Assembly (NCBI RefSeq): GCF_009663685.2 | Contig: NZ_RCOG02000028.1 | Span: forward strand, 27,990-91,989 | DNA: 64,000 nucleotides | From: Cupriavidus sp. U2 | GTDB taxonomy: Bacteria > Pseudomonadota > Gammaproteobacteria > Burkholderiales > Burkholderiaceae | Reading direction: 5' to 3' | Shown: positions 27,360-35,735 of the stretch, piece by piece | Layout: every line of letters begins with the position of its first letter | Position numbering within the stretch: the first letter of the stretch is position 1 | Notes under the pieces: model-generated | Databases searched by the model: none | What the model was told of the DNA's origin: nothing | Seen by the model: only the letters and a program-made list of their open reading frames with translations | Program-made: the position numbers and the translations under genes

Positions 27360-27492
27360 CGTACACCTAGTAACCTTACGATTATGCGCGTTATCGTAAA
27401 TTTCTACGGCTTGTGATTACAGATATAACGTAATACGATCATATACATCAGTCAGATTCACGAAATTCCACCCTCTCAGCCCGCTTCCGCCC
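27360..27492. promoter_or_regulatory. Candidate resolution site (rst-like) between tnpS and tnpT
   Basis: 133 AT-rich bases between the divergent recombinase genes. A dyad TTACGAT (27376-27382) and ATCGTAA (27393-27399) with a 10-bp spacer has the layout of a tyrosine-recombinase core crossover site. A second dyad, ATTAC (27416-27420) and GTAAT (27430-27434), could be the binding site for TnpT. The divergent promoters of tnpS and tnpT must also be here. The role is inferred from position and symmetry. Confidence 0.7.
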
Positions 27493-28440
27493 ATGAGCCG
27501 TATCAGCGATACCCGTCTACGCACCCGCGACGCCGCCGCGCGCTTGGTTTCCGCGGGCCGGCACCCGCATGAACTCACCGTCGACCTGATCTACGCCGAG
27601 ATCCGCCAGGGCAGCCGCACCACCATCAACGACGAGCTGAAGCTGTGGAAGGACGAGCAGGCGCGCAACGACGCGCTCTCCGCCGCACTGCCGCCAGCAG
27701 TCGCCAACGCCATGCTGTCGGTCTGGGCGTTGGCCGTCGAACAGGGGGAACAGGTCTTCGCGCAGCGCAGCGGGGAGTTTGAGGCCGAAGCGACCGCCGC
27801 CATCACGCGCGCCGAATCGCTGCAGGCCGCCAACACAGGGTTGCAGGCGGAAGTGCAAACGCTTCGCGCCCAGGTTGACGACCTGCAGGCGCGGCTCGCT
27901 ACCGCGCTGGCCGCTCACGCCCGGGGCCAAGCCGAACTGGAGGCTGCCATCCGACGGGCCGAAGCCGCCGCGGCTGAGGGCGATGCCGTGCGCGCGCAAG
28001 CAGAGCAGGCCTTGCGCGAAGCGCAGTCCGCCCATGCCCGCGAACTGGAAGCACTGCGGACCGCCCGCGCCGAACACGAGGCCGCCCTGCGGGTGGAGGT
28101 CGACCAGGCTACCGCCCGGCTCGAAGGCGTGCAGAAGCTCGTCATGCTGCAGACCGAGGAAGCGCGCGAAGCCCAGCGTCGCGCGGAAGCTGCCCTTGCG
28201 AAGACCCGCCAGCGCAACGAGCAACTTGTGGCTGACGGGCAGCGGCTCAGCGCCGACGCTGCTGAACACCGCCGGCTGGCCGAACGGCATGAAAAACAGC
28301 TCGCCAGTGTCATGGAAGAGACGCGCGAACTGCGGCGTGAGCGCGATTCCCTGACCCAACAGGTCGCCCTGCTGCAGGGCCAGCTCAAGGGTCGCGACGA
28401 GTCTGCGCCAGCGCGTACAGCCAGGCGTCGCGCCGGCTGA
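27493..28440 (+). CDS. tnpT: Cointegrate resolution protein TnpT (KfrA-like DNA-binding, coiled coil)
   Basis: 315 residues. N-terminal KfrA-type DNA-binding domain about 1-115 (LIYAEIRQGSRTTINDELKL), followed by an almost continuous Ala/Glu/Gln-rich coiled coil to about residue 300 and a basic tail (ARTARRRAG). In Tn4651 TnpT stimulates TnpS recombination at the rst site. Divergent from tnpS. The same architecture is found in plasmid KfrA proteins, but position next to tnpS and tnpA supports TnpT. Confidence 0.85.
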   Translation: MSRISDTRLRTRDAAARLVSAGRHPHELTVDLIYAEIRQGSRTTINDELKLWKDEQARNDALSAALPPAVANAMLSVWALAVEQGEQVFAQRSGEFEAEATAAITRAESLQAANTGLQAEVQTLRAQVDDLQARLATALAAHARGQAELEAAIRRAEAAAAEGDAVRAQAEQALREAQSAHARELEALRTARAEHEAALRVEVDQATARLEGVQKLVMLQTEEAREAQRRAEAALAKTRQRNEQLVADGQRLSADAAEHRRLAERHEKQLASVMEETRELRRERDSLTQQVALLQGQLKGRDESAPARTARRRAG

Positions 28441-28577
28441 GCCAACAGCGAGCAACGGTTTTCGGACTACCGCGGAGCGCGTCAGCGCCCGCGCTACAAT
28501 CGGGCCTTCGGTCATCGCCTGCGGGCGCTGGACCGATGCAGTGCCATGAGCAACCGCCCGACAGGAAACCGAGCCTC

Positions 28578-29012
28578 ATGAACACGAACGAACCACAGCC
28601 ACCAGCCTGGCAGCCGATCGCTGCGCTGCCGGTCATTCTGGATCTCGCCGGCGCGCAGATTGATGAGGTACAGGCCACCTTCGACGCCCTGACCCGGTGC
28701 CGGTCGCGACCCCATGTGCTTGACGACGCCACCCTGGCCCGGACGCGCCAGGTCTACGGCGAACAACGGGATTTTCTGCCGATCCAGCGCGAGCAGGTGG
28801 CACGGTGGCGATCCGGGCCGCTCACACCGCAGGAGCGCGAAGCCCTTGCTCATCTGAGCGCGCGGATCGACCGGCTGGCGGCGCTGCTCGACGATCTGCT
28901 CGCGCTGGCAGACGAGCTGTCGCACGGCACGATCGACCGGATCATGGGCATGAGCGATGCGGACCTTGCCACTGCGGTGTTATCGGGCGCGCTCAGATTG
29001 CCGCAACGCTGA
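28578..29012 (+). CDS. Small hypothetical protein between tnpT and tnpA
   Basis: 144 residues from ATG 28578, with AGGAAA about 10 bases before it. Contains a helical C-terminal half (EREALAHLSARIDRLAALLD). I do not recognise the family. It sits 51 bp before tnpA in the same direction and probably shares its transcript, so a transposition accessory or regulatory role is possible but unproven. A longer version from 28536 is open but less likely. Confidence 0.6.
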   Translation: MNTNEPQPPAWQPIAALPVILDLAGAQIDEVQATFDALTRCRSRPHVLDDATLARTRQVYGEQRDFLPIQREQVARWRSGPLTPQEREALAHLSARIDRLAALLDDLLALADELSHGTIDRIMGMSDADLATAVLSGALRLPQR

Positions 29013-29063
29013 CAGGCGGAAAATGCAGCAACGGTACCGGCTGGCTCGATTCGCGCGGCACCT

Positions 29064-32045
29064 ATGAACCAGATTTCCGAAACCGCGTACCCGTTACTGC
29101 CAGCGGAGATCACCGCAGACGAGTTGCGGGCAGTCTACACGCCCAGCGCCGCCGAAATCCGCTTCGTGTATGGCCAGTTCCGGCAAGCGCCAACACGCGT
29201 GCTGATTCTGACGCAGCTCAAACTGCTTCAGCGTCTGGGATACATGCCGCCAATGTCAGACGTGCCACCCGAAATCGTCGCCCATATTTGCTCGGTGCTC
29301 AAGGTCCGATCGCCGCCCCGCACGACAATCAAGCGCTATGACAGGTCGGGCAGCAAGTCTCGGCACCAGAAGGTGCTGCGCGAATTTGTCGGCATCCGCG
29401 TCGTTGATGCGCTTACCCATGAATGGCTTGCTGTCGTCGCGGCCATCGCGGCGCGCACGAAGGCAGAGTTGCCGGACATCATCAACGTTCTGCTCGAAGA
29501 GCTCATCAGGCAGCGCTACGAACTGCCGCCGCTGGCAACCCTCTCGCGCATTGCGGCTTCCGCCCGCAGCCGGCTTCACGAGACCATCTACCAGGCCTTC
29601 TCCGACGCGTTGGACGAACCGCTCAGAGCCCGCCTCGACGCTCTCTTCAGCAACCGGGCGGGACGCACGCCCTGGGACGAACTGAAGCGGGAACCAAAAC
29701 GGCCGAGGCCGCGCGAGGTCGCAAGCTTCCTCAAACACATTCAGGCCTTGAACGAGCTGGCCGACGGCCTACCGCCGCCGCCGGAAATGCTCTCGGTCCC
29801 CAAGCGCATGCAACTCGTCCTTGAAGCACGGGCCCTCGACGTCCATGAGATGCGCATGCTCAAGCCGGCGAAGCGCTACACGCTTGCTGTGCTATTCATC
29901 CTCGCGCAGCTGCAGAAGGCACTTGATGACGTCGCGGAAATCTTCATCAAGACGGTCCGCAACCTGGAAGGCACGGCGGAACTGCGCATGAAACAGTATC
30001 GGCTGGCGCACGCTGACGAGCTCGAATCGCTCGTCAGTCAGTTTCGCGATGTGCTCCACATCCTGCAAGACGACGAGGCGCCGCCCGCCGAGCGCATTGC
30101 GCGCATGAGGGCATCCCTCAATGACGATCCCGGCAACGCCCTGAGCCGATGCAACGAGCACATCGCATATACCGGCAATCACGCCATCCCGTTTCTGCTG
30201 GCCCCATACAGGAATCTGCGGTCACTGCTGTTCCAGTGCCTCGATCTCCTGTCACTGCGCTCGAGCTCCCAGGACGATGCCCTGCTCGGCGCGCTCGCTT
30301 GGGTCCAGCAATACCGGGCCTCACGTCGCGAATACCTGCTGCTGGGCGACGCCGACCTCGCAGAGCTGCCGCTCGACTGGATGCCAGAGAAGTGGGAGAA
30401 ATTTGTCTTCCCGGACGGGCGGACCGCCCGACTGCTGCACCGGAAATATTTCGAGTTATGCGTGTTCAGCCAGCTCAGGCGTGAACTCAACTCCGGGGAC
30501 GTTTACGTCGAGCACAGCGACCAGTACGATGATCCCCGCGAACACCAGGTATCGTGGGACGAATTCCGCGAAGAACTGCCGCGCTATGGCGAACTCGTCG
30601 ACTTCCCGGTCGATAGCCGGGCCTTCGTCCAGCAACTGAAGGACCAACTCAGCGCACTGGCCGACGAGGTCGACGCTGCCTTTCCGGAGAACGACTACGT
30701 CGAGATTGGCGACCAAGGTCTGATTCTCCACAAGCTCGAGAAGAAGCCCGACCCGCCAAACAAGATGTTAATCGACCAGGCCATCACGGCGTCGATGCGG
30801 CCGGTCAGCATCCTTGACATCCTGACCGAAACCGAACAGTGGCTCGACCTGCACCGGCTGTTTGGCCCGTTATCCGGCTTCGAGGCGAAGATCGACGAGC
30901 CGCGCAAGCGCTTCATCACGACGCTGTTCTGCTATGGGTGCAATCTCGGACCGGCGCAGACGGCGCGCTCGGTAAAGAACCTCAGCCGCAAGCAGGTCGC
31001 CTGGCTGAATCTGCGCCACGTGACCGAAGAGCGCCTGGACAAGGCCATCGTCCGGGTCATCAACGCCTACAACCAGTTTGCGTTGCCGAAGTTCTGGGGT
31101 TCCGGAAGCCGAGTTTCGGCCGACGGCACGAAATGGAATCTCTACGAGCAAAATCTGCTGTCCGAATATCACATCCGGTACGGCGGCTATGGCGGTATTG
31201 GTTACTACCACGTGTCGGACAAGTACATCGCGCTCTTCAGCCACTTCATTCCGTGTGGCGTGCATGAAGCCGTCTACATCCTCGACGGGCTGATCAAGAA
31301 TACCTCCGACGTGCAGCCGGACACGGTCCATGGCGATACCCAGGCGCAGAGCGCGCCGGTCTTCGCACTCGCACACCTGCTCGGCATCAAACTAATGCCC
31401 CGCATCCGCGACATCAAGGAACTGCGCTTCTACAAAGCGGACCGGCGCCGTCGCTACACCAACATCGAATCACTGTTCCGCGGCAACGTCGACTGGGCCC
31501 TCATCGAAAGGCACTTGTCGGACATGCTGCGCGTCGCCATCTCAATCAAAGCCGGCCGGATGACGCCATCGACGATCCTGCGGCGCCTCGGCTCCGAGAG
31601 TGTCAAGAACAAGCTGTATTTCGCGTTCCGCGAGCTCGGGCGGGTAATCCGCACGCTGTTCCTGCTGCGCTACATCAAGGACCCCGAAATGCGCCGGACG
31701 ATCCATGCCGCGACGAACAAGAGCGAACAGTTCAACGATTTTGCGAAATGGCTGATGTTCGGCGGTGACGTCATCGCGGAAAACGTCCGGCACGAACAGC
31801 GCAAAGTCATCAAGTACAACCAGCTCGTCGCGAACATGGTCATCCTCTACAACGTGCAGTGGATGTCGCGCAAACTGAAGGAGTTGCAAATGAAGGGCCA
31901 TCCTGTCGACGCCGAGGTGCTCCAGGCGCTGTCGCCTTACCGGAAGGACCACATCAACCGGCTCGGGTCTTATTTGGTGGATCTCCAGCGGAAGGTGCCG
32001 CCGCTCGATACGTCGATCGATTTCGTTTTCGGATCGGCGGCATAG
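29064..32045 (+). CDS. tnpA: Tn3-family transposase TnpA (Tn4651 type)
   Basis: 993 residues, normal Tn3-family length. The DDE triad is visible: D687 in SRVSADGTKWN, D758 in TVHGDTQAQSAPVF and E888 in ATNKSEQFNDFAKW, positions close to the known D689/D765/E895 spacing of Tn3. The N-terminal third (PTRVLILTQLKLLQRLGYMP, SGSKSRHQKVLREF) is the end-binding domain. It catalyses replicative transposition by binding the 46-bp ends. The stop lies about 150 bp inside the right repeat. The gene appears intact, so the element may still move. Confidence 0.95.
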   Translation: MNQISETAYPLLPAEITADELRAVYTPSAAEIRFVYGQFRQAPTRVLILTQLKLLQRLGYMPPMSDVPPEIVAHICSVLKVRSPPRTTIKRYDRSGSKSRHQKVLREFVGIRVVDALTHEWLAVVAAIAARTKAELPDIINVLLEELIRQRYELPPLATLSRIAASARSRLHETIYQAFSDALDEPLRARLDALFSNRAGRTPWDELKREPKRPRPREVASFLKHIQALNELADGLPPPPEMLSVPKRMQLVLEARALDVHEMRMLKPAKRYTLAVLFILAQLQKALDDVAEIFIKTVRNLEGTAELRMKQYRLAHADELESLVSQFRDVLHILQDDEAPPAERIARMRASLNDDPGNALSRCNEHIAYTGNHAIPFLLAPYRNLRSLLFQCLDLLSLRSSSQDDALLGALAWVQQYRASRREYLLLGDADLAELPLDWMPEKWEKFVFPDGRTARLLHRKYFELCVFSQLRRELNSGDVYVEHSDQYDDPREHQVSWDEFREELPRYGELVDFPVDSRAFVQQLKDQLSALADEVDAAFPENDYVEIGDQGLILHKLEKKPDPPNKMLIDQAITASMRPVSILDILTETEQWLDLHRLFGPLSGFEAKIDEPRKRFITTLFCYGCNLGPAQTARSVKNLSRKQVAWLNLRHVTEERLDKAIVRVINAYNQFALPKFWGSGSRVSADGTKWNLYEQNLLSEYHIRYGGYGGIGYYHVSDKYIALFSHFIPCGVHEAVYILDGLIKNTSDVQPDTVHGDTQAQSAPVFALAHLLGIKLMPRIRDIKELRFYKADRRRRYTNIESLFRGNVDWALIERHLSDMLRVAISIKAGRMTPSTILRRLGSESVKNKLYFAFRELGRVIRTLFLLRYIKDPEMRRTIHAATNKSEQFNDFAKWLMFGGDVIAENVRHEQRKVIKYNQLVANMVILYNVQWMSRKLKELQMKGHPVDAEVLQALSPYRKDHINRLGSYLVDLQRKVPPLDTSIDFVFGSAA

Positions 32046-32193
32046 AGGAATTCTGGATACCGGGCCGCTCCTGCACGGGGCAGTTCAGCTGCTGACACAT
32101 CCGTACGCGATAGCTGCGTCACGGCTCGGCATCGCCCACACAACCGTGCCTTGGCCCGAGGAAGAGAACCACTTTTACGTTTCGGATCACATA

Positions 32194-32239
32194 CTTAAGG
32201 CAACTTTGGCGAAAATTTCACGAATTCCGGCCGACCCTC
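32194..32239 (-). repeat. Right terminal inverted repeat of the transposon
   Basis: Read inward from 32239 it starts GAGGGTCGGCCGG and ends CTTAAG at base 46, identical to the left end for the first 37 bp. The outermost bases next to it do not duplicate those outside the left end. Confidence 0.9.
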
Positions 32240-32297
32240 TTAGTCACTGTTCCCATGCTCCACCTCGTACCGACGGTCTGGCTTTCGCATCACTTCA

Positions 32298-33080
32298 TTG
32301 CCTAGAATGGCCTCTCGCTTCGGGAAATATTCGCCGCGTCCGAAATGTCGGGACACTGCCAACAAAGAGCGCTTTGTACAAGCTGCGCATCAACTCCGCA
32401 AACGCGCGGCATGGGCGAGACTGACGCGCGCCGGCTTTGGAATCTTCATTGGCCTGCTGGTGTGCTCAGCCGCAGCCTTCGTTTTTCTGCGTCTGACTGG
32501 ACCAGCCACTGCTCCCAAGAGTTTTAGCGAGATCGCGTATAGGATGGCTTGGTCGGGCGACCACTCACCCGAATTCCTATTTCTGCGGCGTACCGACGGA
32601 TTGTTGAATCAGTTGTATCCAAACGCTTTACAGAGCGTTGCCGGTGCGCTTGATGCCGGGAAGCAGCCGGAAGAGCCGCGCAAGCTTTCTGCAAACGAAC
32701 TGCGAGACATGAAGCAGGAGATCGCAGAATTACTTGAAATGTATGAGCGAGCAAGTAAAGTGAAGGCGCTGGAGCGTCCATCCAAGGCCGACGGCAATTA
32801 CACTTCGATCATCACGACATTGGCTTTTTCAGCCGGCGCCATCACCCTCGTCTTGCTCGCAATCTCCATAAGCGTGATGTTCATGCGGTATTATGCGCAG
32901 TTGGCCGAGCTCTATGAGGCGCAGGCGATGGCGCTCGAGGCGTCAGACGGCGATCCCTCACTCGCGGTCCATCTGATCAAACATTTTTCTCCCGCCGGGG
33001 TCGCACTAGGCAAAGCCCCCACAAGCCTTTATGAAAAGTCGGTGGAAGCAATCGCGAGCCTGACGGCCGTCAAACGTTAG
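32298..33080 (+). CDS. Hypothetical membrane protein with two TM segments
   Basis: 260 residues (or 257 from the ATG at 32307). TM1 about 46-68 (AGFGIFIGLLVCSAAAFVFL), a middle region about 110 residues long with a short coiled coil (ELRDMKQEIAELLEMYERAS), TM2 about 173-197 (FSAGAITLVLLAISISVMFM), and a cytoplasmic-looking tail. I do not recognise the family. It begins 59 bp outside the transposon and stands alone in a region of gene debris. Base composition is lower in GC than that of the catabolic genes, consistent with transfer. Confidence 0.6.
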   Translation: MPRMASRFGKYSPRPKCRDTANKERFVQAAHQLRKRAAWARLTRAGFGIFIGLLVCSAAAFVFLRLTGPATAPKSFSEIAYRMAWSGDHSPEFLFLRRTDGLLNQLYPNALQSVAGALDAGKQPEEPRKLSANELRDMKQEIAELLEMYERASKVKALERPSKADGNYTSIITTLAFSAGAITLVLLAISISVMFMRYYAQLAELYEAQAMALEASDGDPSLAVHLIKHFSPAGVALGKAPTSLYEKSVEAIASLTAVKR

Positions 33081-33546
33081 CCACGTCGACGATGAACGGC
33101 CTCCCAAGGTTCTGTATAAATACCGGCATCTCGATGCGCGCACGATCGACATGGTTTGCAGCGATCGAGTGTATTTCGCCGATCCGACGACCTTTAACGC
33201 ATCCTCTTGATGTGAAGCCATGCGTCCTGGCGGATTGCCTTCGTCGTCGGCGCTGGTCTCGCCGTCCACAATCAACACCGTACAAATCGTCTCGCTGAAA
33301 AGAAGCGAGTCGTGGCGCTGGAGTTGGAGTCAGGTGGTCGAGCGTCGGCACGCACGGCCTCGGACCATTCTTGGACCTGACGCGCCAGCAACTGCTCGCC
33401 TACCGGCACGGGTTGCAGCACGGCGAGCCCGGCATAGGAGTCGCCGTGCCGCCGTTGTCCGAAGCGACCCGCACGCAAGCGACCAGCGGGAGCAGCCTGG
33501 ATGCAAATAACCATCGCGTCGAATGACAGTTTGCGAAACGCCAGCT
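33081..33546. other. Intergenic debris
   Basis: 466 bp with no gene I can support. A short plus-strand frame (FLDLTRQQLLAYRHGLQHGE, about 33,370-33,430) looks protein-like but has no start and stops at 33,526. Confidence 0.35.
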
Positions 33547-33650
33547 AACCACCAGCGTGCGCGCATAGGCATGTCGCAGCCAGTGCGGCGATGCGGCGCG
33601 TAGCAGCGGCGTGCCCGCGGCCTGCCATCCGAGCCACCGGCGCACGAGAC
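33547..33650 (-). pseudogene. Tyrosine recombinase C-terminal fragment (minus strand)
   Basis: On the minus strand one frame reads PLLRAASPHWLRHAYARTLV, the HxxR box of a phage-type integrase, then loses the expected continuation. About 60 bp are nearly identical (four mismatches) to the plus-strand fragment near 33,774-33,833, so the two form an inverted repeat. Clearly non-functional: no nucleophile Tyr and no N-terminal domain. Confidence 0.6.
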
Positions 33651-33687
33651 GTTGCCCGTGATCCACGGCAACAAGGGCTAAGCGCTG

Positions 33688-33972
33688 CAGCAGGCGGGCC
33701 TCTATCGGGAGGTCAAGGCGATTTTTGCCGCCGCGGCGGATGACCTGGAGGCGCGCGAGCCGGCACAGGCGTTGCTGCTGCGCGCCGCATCGCCGCACTG
33801 GCTCCGCCATGCCTATGCGCGCACGCTAGTGGTCGACCATCAGGTGCCGCTGCTCTCCGCCCAAGCGCTGCTCGGTCACGCTTCCGTGCAGACCACGGCG
33901 GTCTATGCCAGGACGGACCTGACGCAGTTGCGTGCCTTTGTCGATGCCACATTTGCCGACGATCTTCGTTAG
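33688..33972 (+). pseudogene. Tyrosine recombinase C-terminal fragment (plus strand)
   Basis: About 95 codons: QAGLYREVKAIFAAAADDLE, then SPHWLRHAYARTL, LLGHASVQTTAVYAR with the nucleophile Tyr, ending at TAG 33,972. There is a stop just upstream at about 33,680 and no N-terminal or first-Arg region, so this is only the last third of an integrase. It is not the same protein as TnpS of the transposon. Confidence 0.7.
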
Positions 33973-34124
33973 CAATCTCTCAGGCCGGCTGGCGCCGCAG
34001 GCGAACCTACGTTTTGTCGAGCCCAAGCCAGACGGCTCAGATCGACCCTTCTCTGTCAGTCTGCAATATTGCCACCAGTGGCCGGAAGCTAAATTGAACC
34101 AGTCTTTCGAAGCCGGCTGAAGGG

Positions 34125-34535
34125 TTACGGCAGAAATGGCAGATTGTCCTTTATCCACATGAGGTTGGTGCAGACCAACTGAAGGTCGAAGCCCCGAAGA
34201 CTTAGCCCGCTCTGGAAAGTCTGACCCGGCTTGGAATAGTGGTGTCGATAGGACGTGGGGGTATCGTATCGAGGCCAACTCCGTAGTTGTGGTGCAACTG
34301 GCCGCTTGGGATGATCGGTTGCCAGCGCGTTCGGCCGGAGCCGACCCTGAGCAATGAGCTTCTCGACTCTCCACAGGGGAATGGATTCCACCACTGTGTT
34401 ACGGTCAGGCTCCCAAAGATTAGCCCCCACGATGCGTCCGCCAATGGGAGACCGCAGGATGAGTAATTTGTGCCCCTGCGACATTAGGGCGATGAGCCTA
34501 CGTTGACCGACTGACAGGGTCATCTCGTCTCCCAT
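34125..34535 (-). CDS. Small hypothetical protein
   Basis: 136 residues, starting MGDEMTLSVGQRRLIALMSQ. The first about 65 residues (GHKLLILRSPIGGRIVGANL, SIPLWRVEKLIAQGRL) have the look of a small one-domain regulator; the remainder looks random, so the true protein may be altered at its C-terminus. I do not recognise it. It is in a debris region. Confidence 0.35.
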   Translation of the reverse strand: MGDEMTLSVGQRRLIALMSQGHKLLILRSPIGGRIVGANLWEPDRNTVVESIPLWRVEKLIAQGRLRPNALATDHPKRPVAPQLRSWPRYDTPTSYRHHYSKPGQTFQSGLSLRGFDLQLVCTNLMWIKDNLPFLP

Positions 34536-35240
34536 GTTAGCGCTTGCCGATCCAATGCAGCTATACCAACAGAAACGGCAGGGCAGTGGTCAAGGGCGAT
34601 CGGCGCGAGTTCGCCGGTTCGCATGCAGCGCAAAAAAAATAGGCGCCCAAGTTCAGATGGGCGCCGGGGGGAAGTCGAGACGGGGTCAATTCAGCTCGAT
34701 GTGCCATTCTTAACGATTCAATGTGAGACAACAATACCGCTTCGGTTGGGCTTAAGTTATCGAAGAGACACTTAGCAGGAGTCTAAATCTGGGCGCCCAC
34801 CGGCCTCGCGGCATCGCCATGCAAAAGGGGCCACCTGTGCTCCAGCGTGGCCCGCCGGCAGCAGTATTGCTCTTGTCGGCGAGTTTAGTGTGGCCGAGTT
34901 TTTCATCGCCAGACATAGCCCCAATGAGGTATTTGGGAGTCTTGGCGGAGTAAGCCCCTGATGCCGGTATGGCTTGAGTGAGAATCAGCCATGAAAGCCC
35001 ATCACTCCAGCCTTGAGTTGAACCGATATGGCGCACTAAGGGGGCAGCCTCCGAGCGACTCCAAGCCAGCGGCATACGCCGAAACACACCGCACCAGGCT
35101 ACCGACCAATACCTCCGCGTAGGCTGTCTTCGAAGGGCGCGCTGACTCGCGTCGTCGGCCGTGATTCACCGGCCAGGCCCGGCTCAATCGGCGCCTCGCG
35201 ACCCTTCGCAGTCATTGGACGACGTCAATCTTTACGGCCG
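34536..35240. other. 705-bp region with a minus-strand terminator and no recognised gene
   Basis: Contains the intrinsic terminator at 34,631-34,665. Upstream of it on the minus strand a 111-codon frame (34,752-35,087, beginning MFRRMPLAWSRSEAAPLVRH) is open but resembles no family I know. The region could hold a small RNA or an unknown gene. Confidence 0.35.
34631..34665 (-). terminator. Intrinsic terminator
   Basis: Perfect 8-bp stem (GGCGCCCA at 34,642-34,649 and TGGGCGCC at 34,658-34,665) with an 8-nt loop. On the minus strand it is followed by TA and a run of eight T. It ends a transcript coming from the right, although no gene is recognised immediately upstream. Confidence 0.7.
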
Positions 35241-35453
35241 CTACGAATCATCAGCAGCCAGTCGCGTCCAGCGATCTGGTGCCTCGCGGTCGGCCGCAGT
35301 TAGCAATAGCGTCTCCCCGCATTGCCGGCAGCGATATGCGAAGGCGTTTTCTCCGGCTGTCGTGCGTAGCGTCTCCGATTTCACCAACTTAGGATGCGGC
35401 GCGAAATAGCCCGGCCGGTCCAGTTGCGACAGGCAAAGGCCACACAGAGACAT
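35241..35453 (-). CDS. Small zinc-ribbon-like protein
   Basis: 70 residues with two CxxC knuckles: C4/C7 in MSLCGLCLSQ and C42/C45 in AYRCRQCGETLLL. This is the spacing of a small zinc ribbon. Weak GGAAAG Shine-Dalgarno upstream. Function unknown; similar tiny proteins are common in Burkholderiales. A GC-rich hairpin (35,486-35,504) lies upstream. Confidence 0.5.
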   Translation of the reverse strand: MSLCGLCLSQLDRPGYFAPHPKLVKSETLRTTAGENAFAYRCRQCGETLLLTAADREAPDRWTRLAADDS

Positions 35454-35485
35454 CTTTCCGCCTGCTTGATTCGATTTGGAAAGCG

Positions 35486-35504
35486 CCCCGCCTCAGAGGC
35501 GGGG
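35486..35504. repeat. GC-rich hairpin
   Basis: CCCCGCCT and AGGCGGGG form an 8-bp stem around CAG. No T-run follows on either strand, so it is not a clear terminator. It lies between the zinc-ribbon ORF and the aminotransferase gene. Confidence 0.45.
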
Positions 35505-35735
35505 AGCACCGCCAAATTGTTGATCTCTGTTGTTGGTGAACATCGTTTATGCCTGCGCGGCGATTTCCGTCAGTCGCCCAGCAAACCTTCCGTGTTGGAG
35601 CGCCCTTCACGGTAACGCGCCGGAGGTTGACGCGCACTGCGGTGTGAGACGGTGTGCGTGTGCGCCTTCGGGCGCGCTCCAACATGCAGGACTCCGTGCC
35701 CCGCGAGCATCGTGGGGCGGGAAGTTCCAGTGCAG

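Larger units (their letters stand above)
18708..32239. mobile_element. Tn4651-type Tn3-superfamily transposon, about 13.5 kb
   Basis: Bounded by long terminal inverted repeats that begin GAGGGTCGGCCGG and reach TTAAG at base 46, the length reported for Tn4651. It encodes a 993-residue Tn3-type transposase at one end and divergent tnpS (tyrosine recombinase) and tnpT (coiled-coil resolution protein) with a dyad-rich site between them. This resolution module marks the Tn4651 branch. Cargo in the left half: REC-EAL protein, hybrid histidine kinase, a PAS remnant and a cysteine-dioxygenase-like cupin. The bases directly outside (ACTTA left, TTAGT right) are not a 5-bp direct repeat, so either a flank was rearranged after insertion or the element did not arrive by one simple transposition. 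Confidence 0.88.

Noticed and set aside
18671..32132. Common 13-mer AGCTGCGTCACGG outside the left transposon end and inside the right end
   Set aside because: Too short and at non-corresponding positions to be an attachment or duplication signal.
18703..32244. ACTTA (left) and TTAGT (right) as a target-site duplication
   Set aside because: The two pentamers are not identical in direct orientation, and shifting the repeat border by one or two bases does not give a match.
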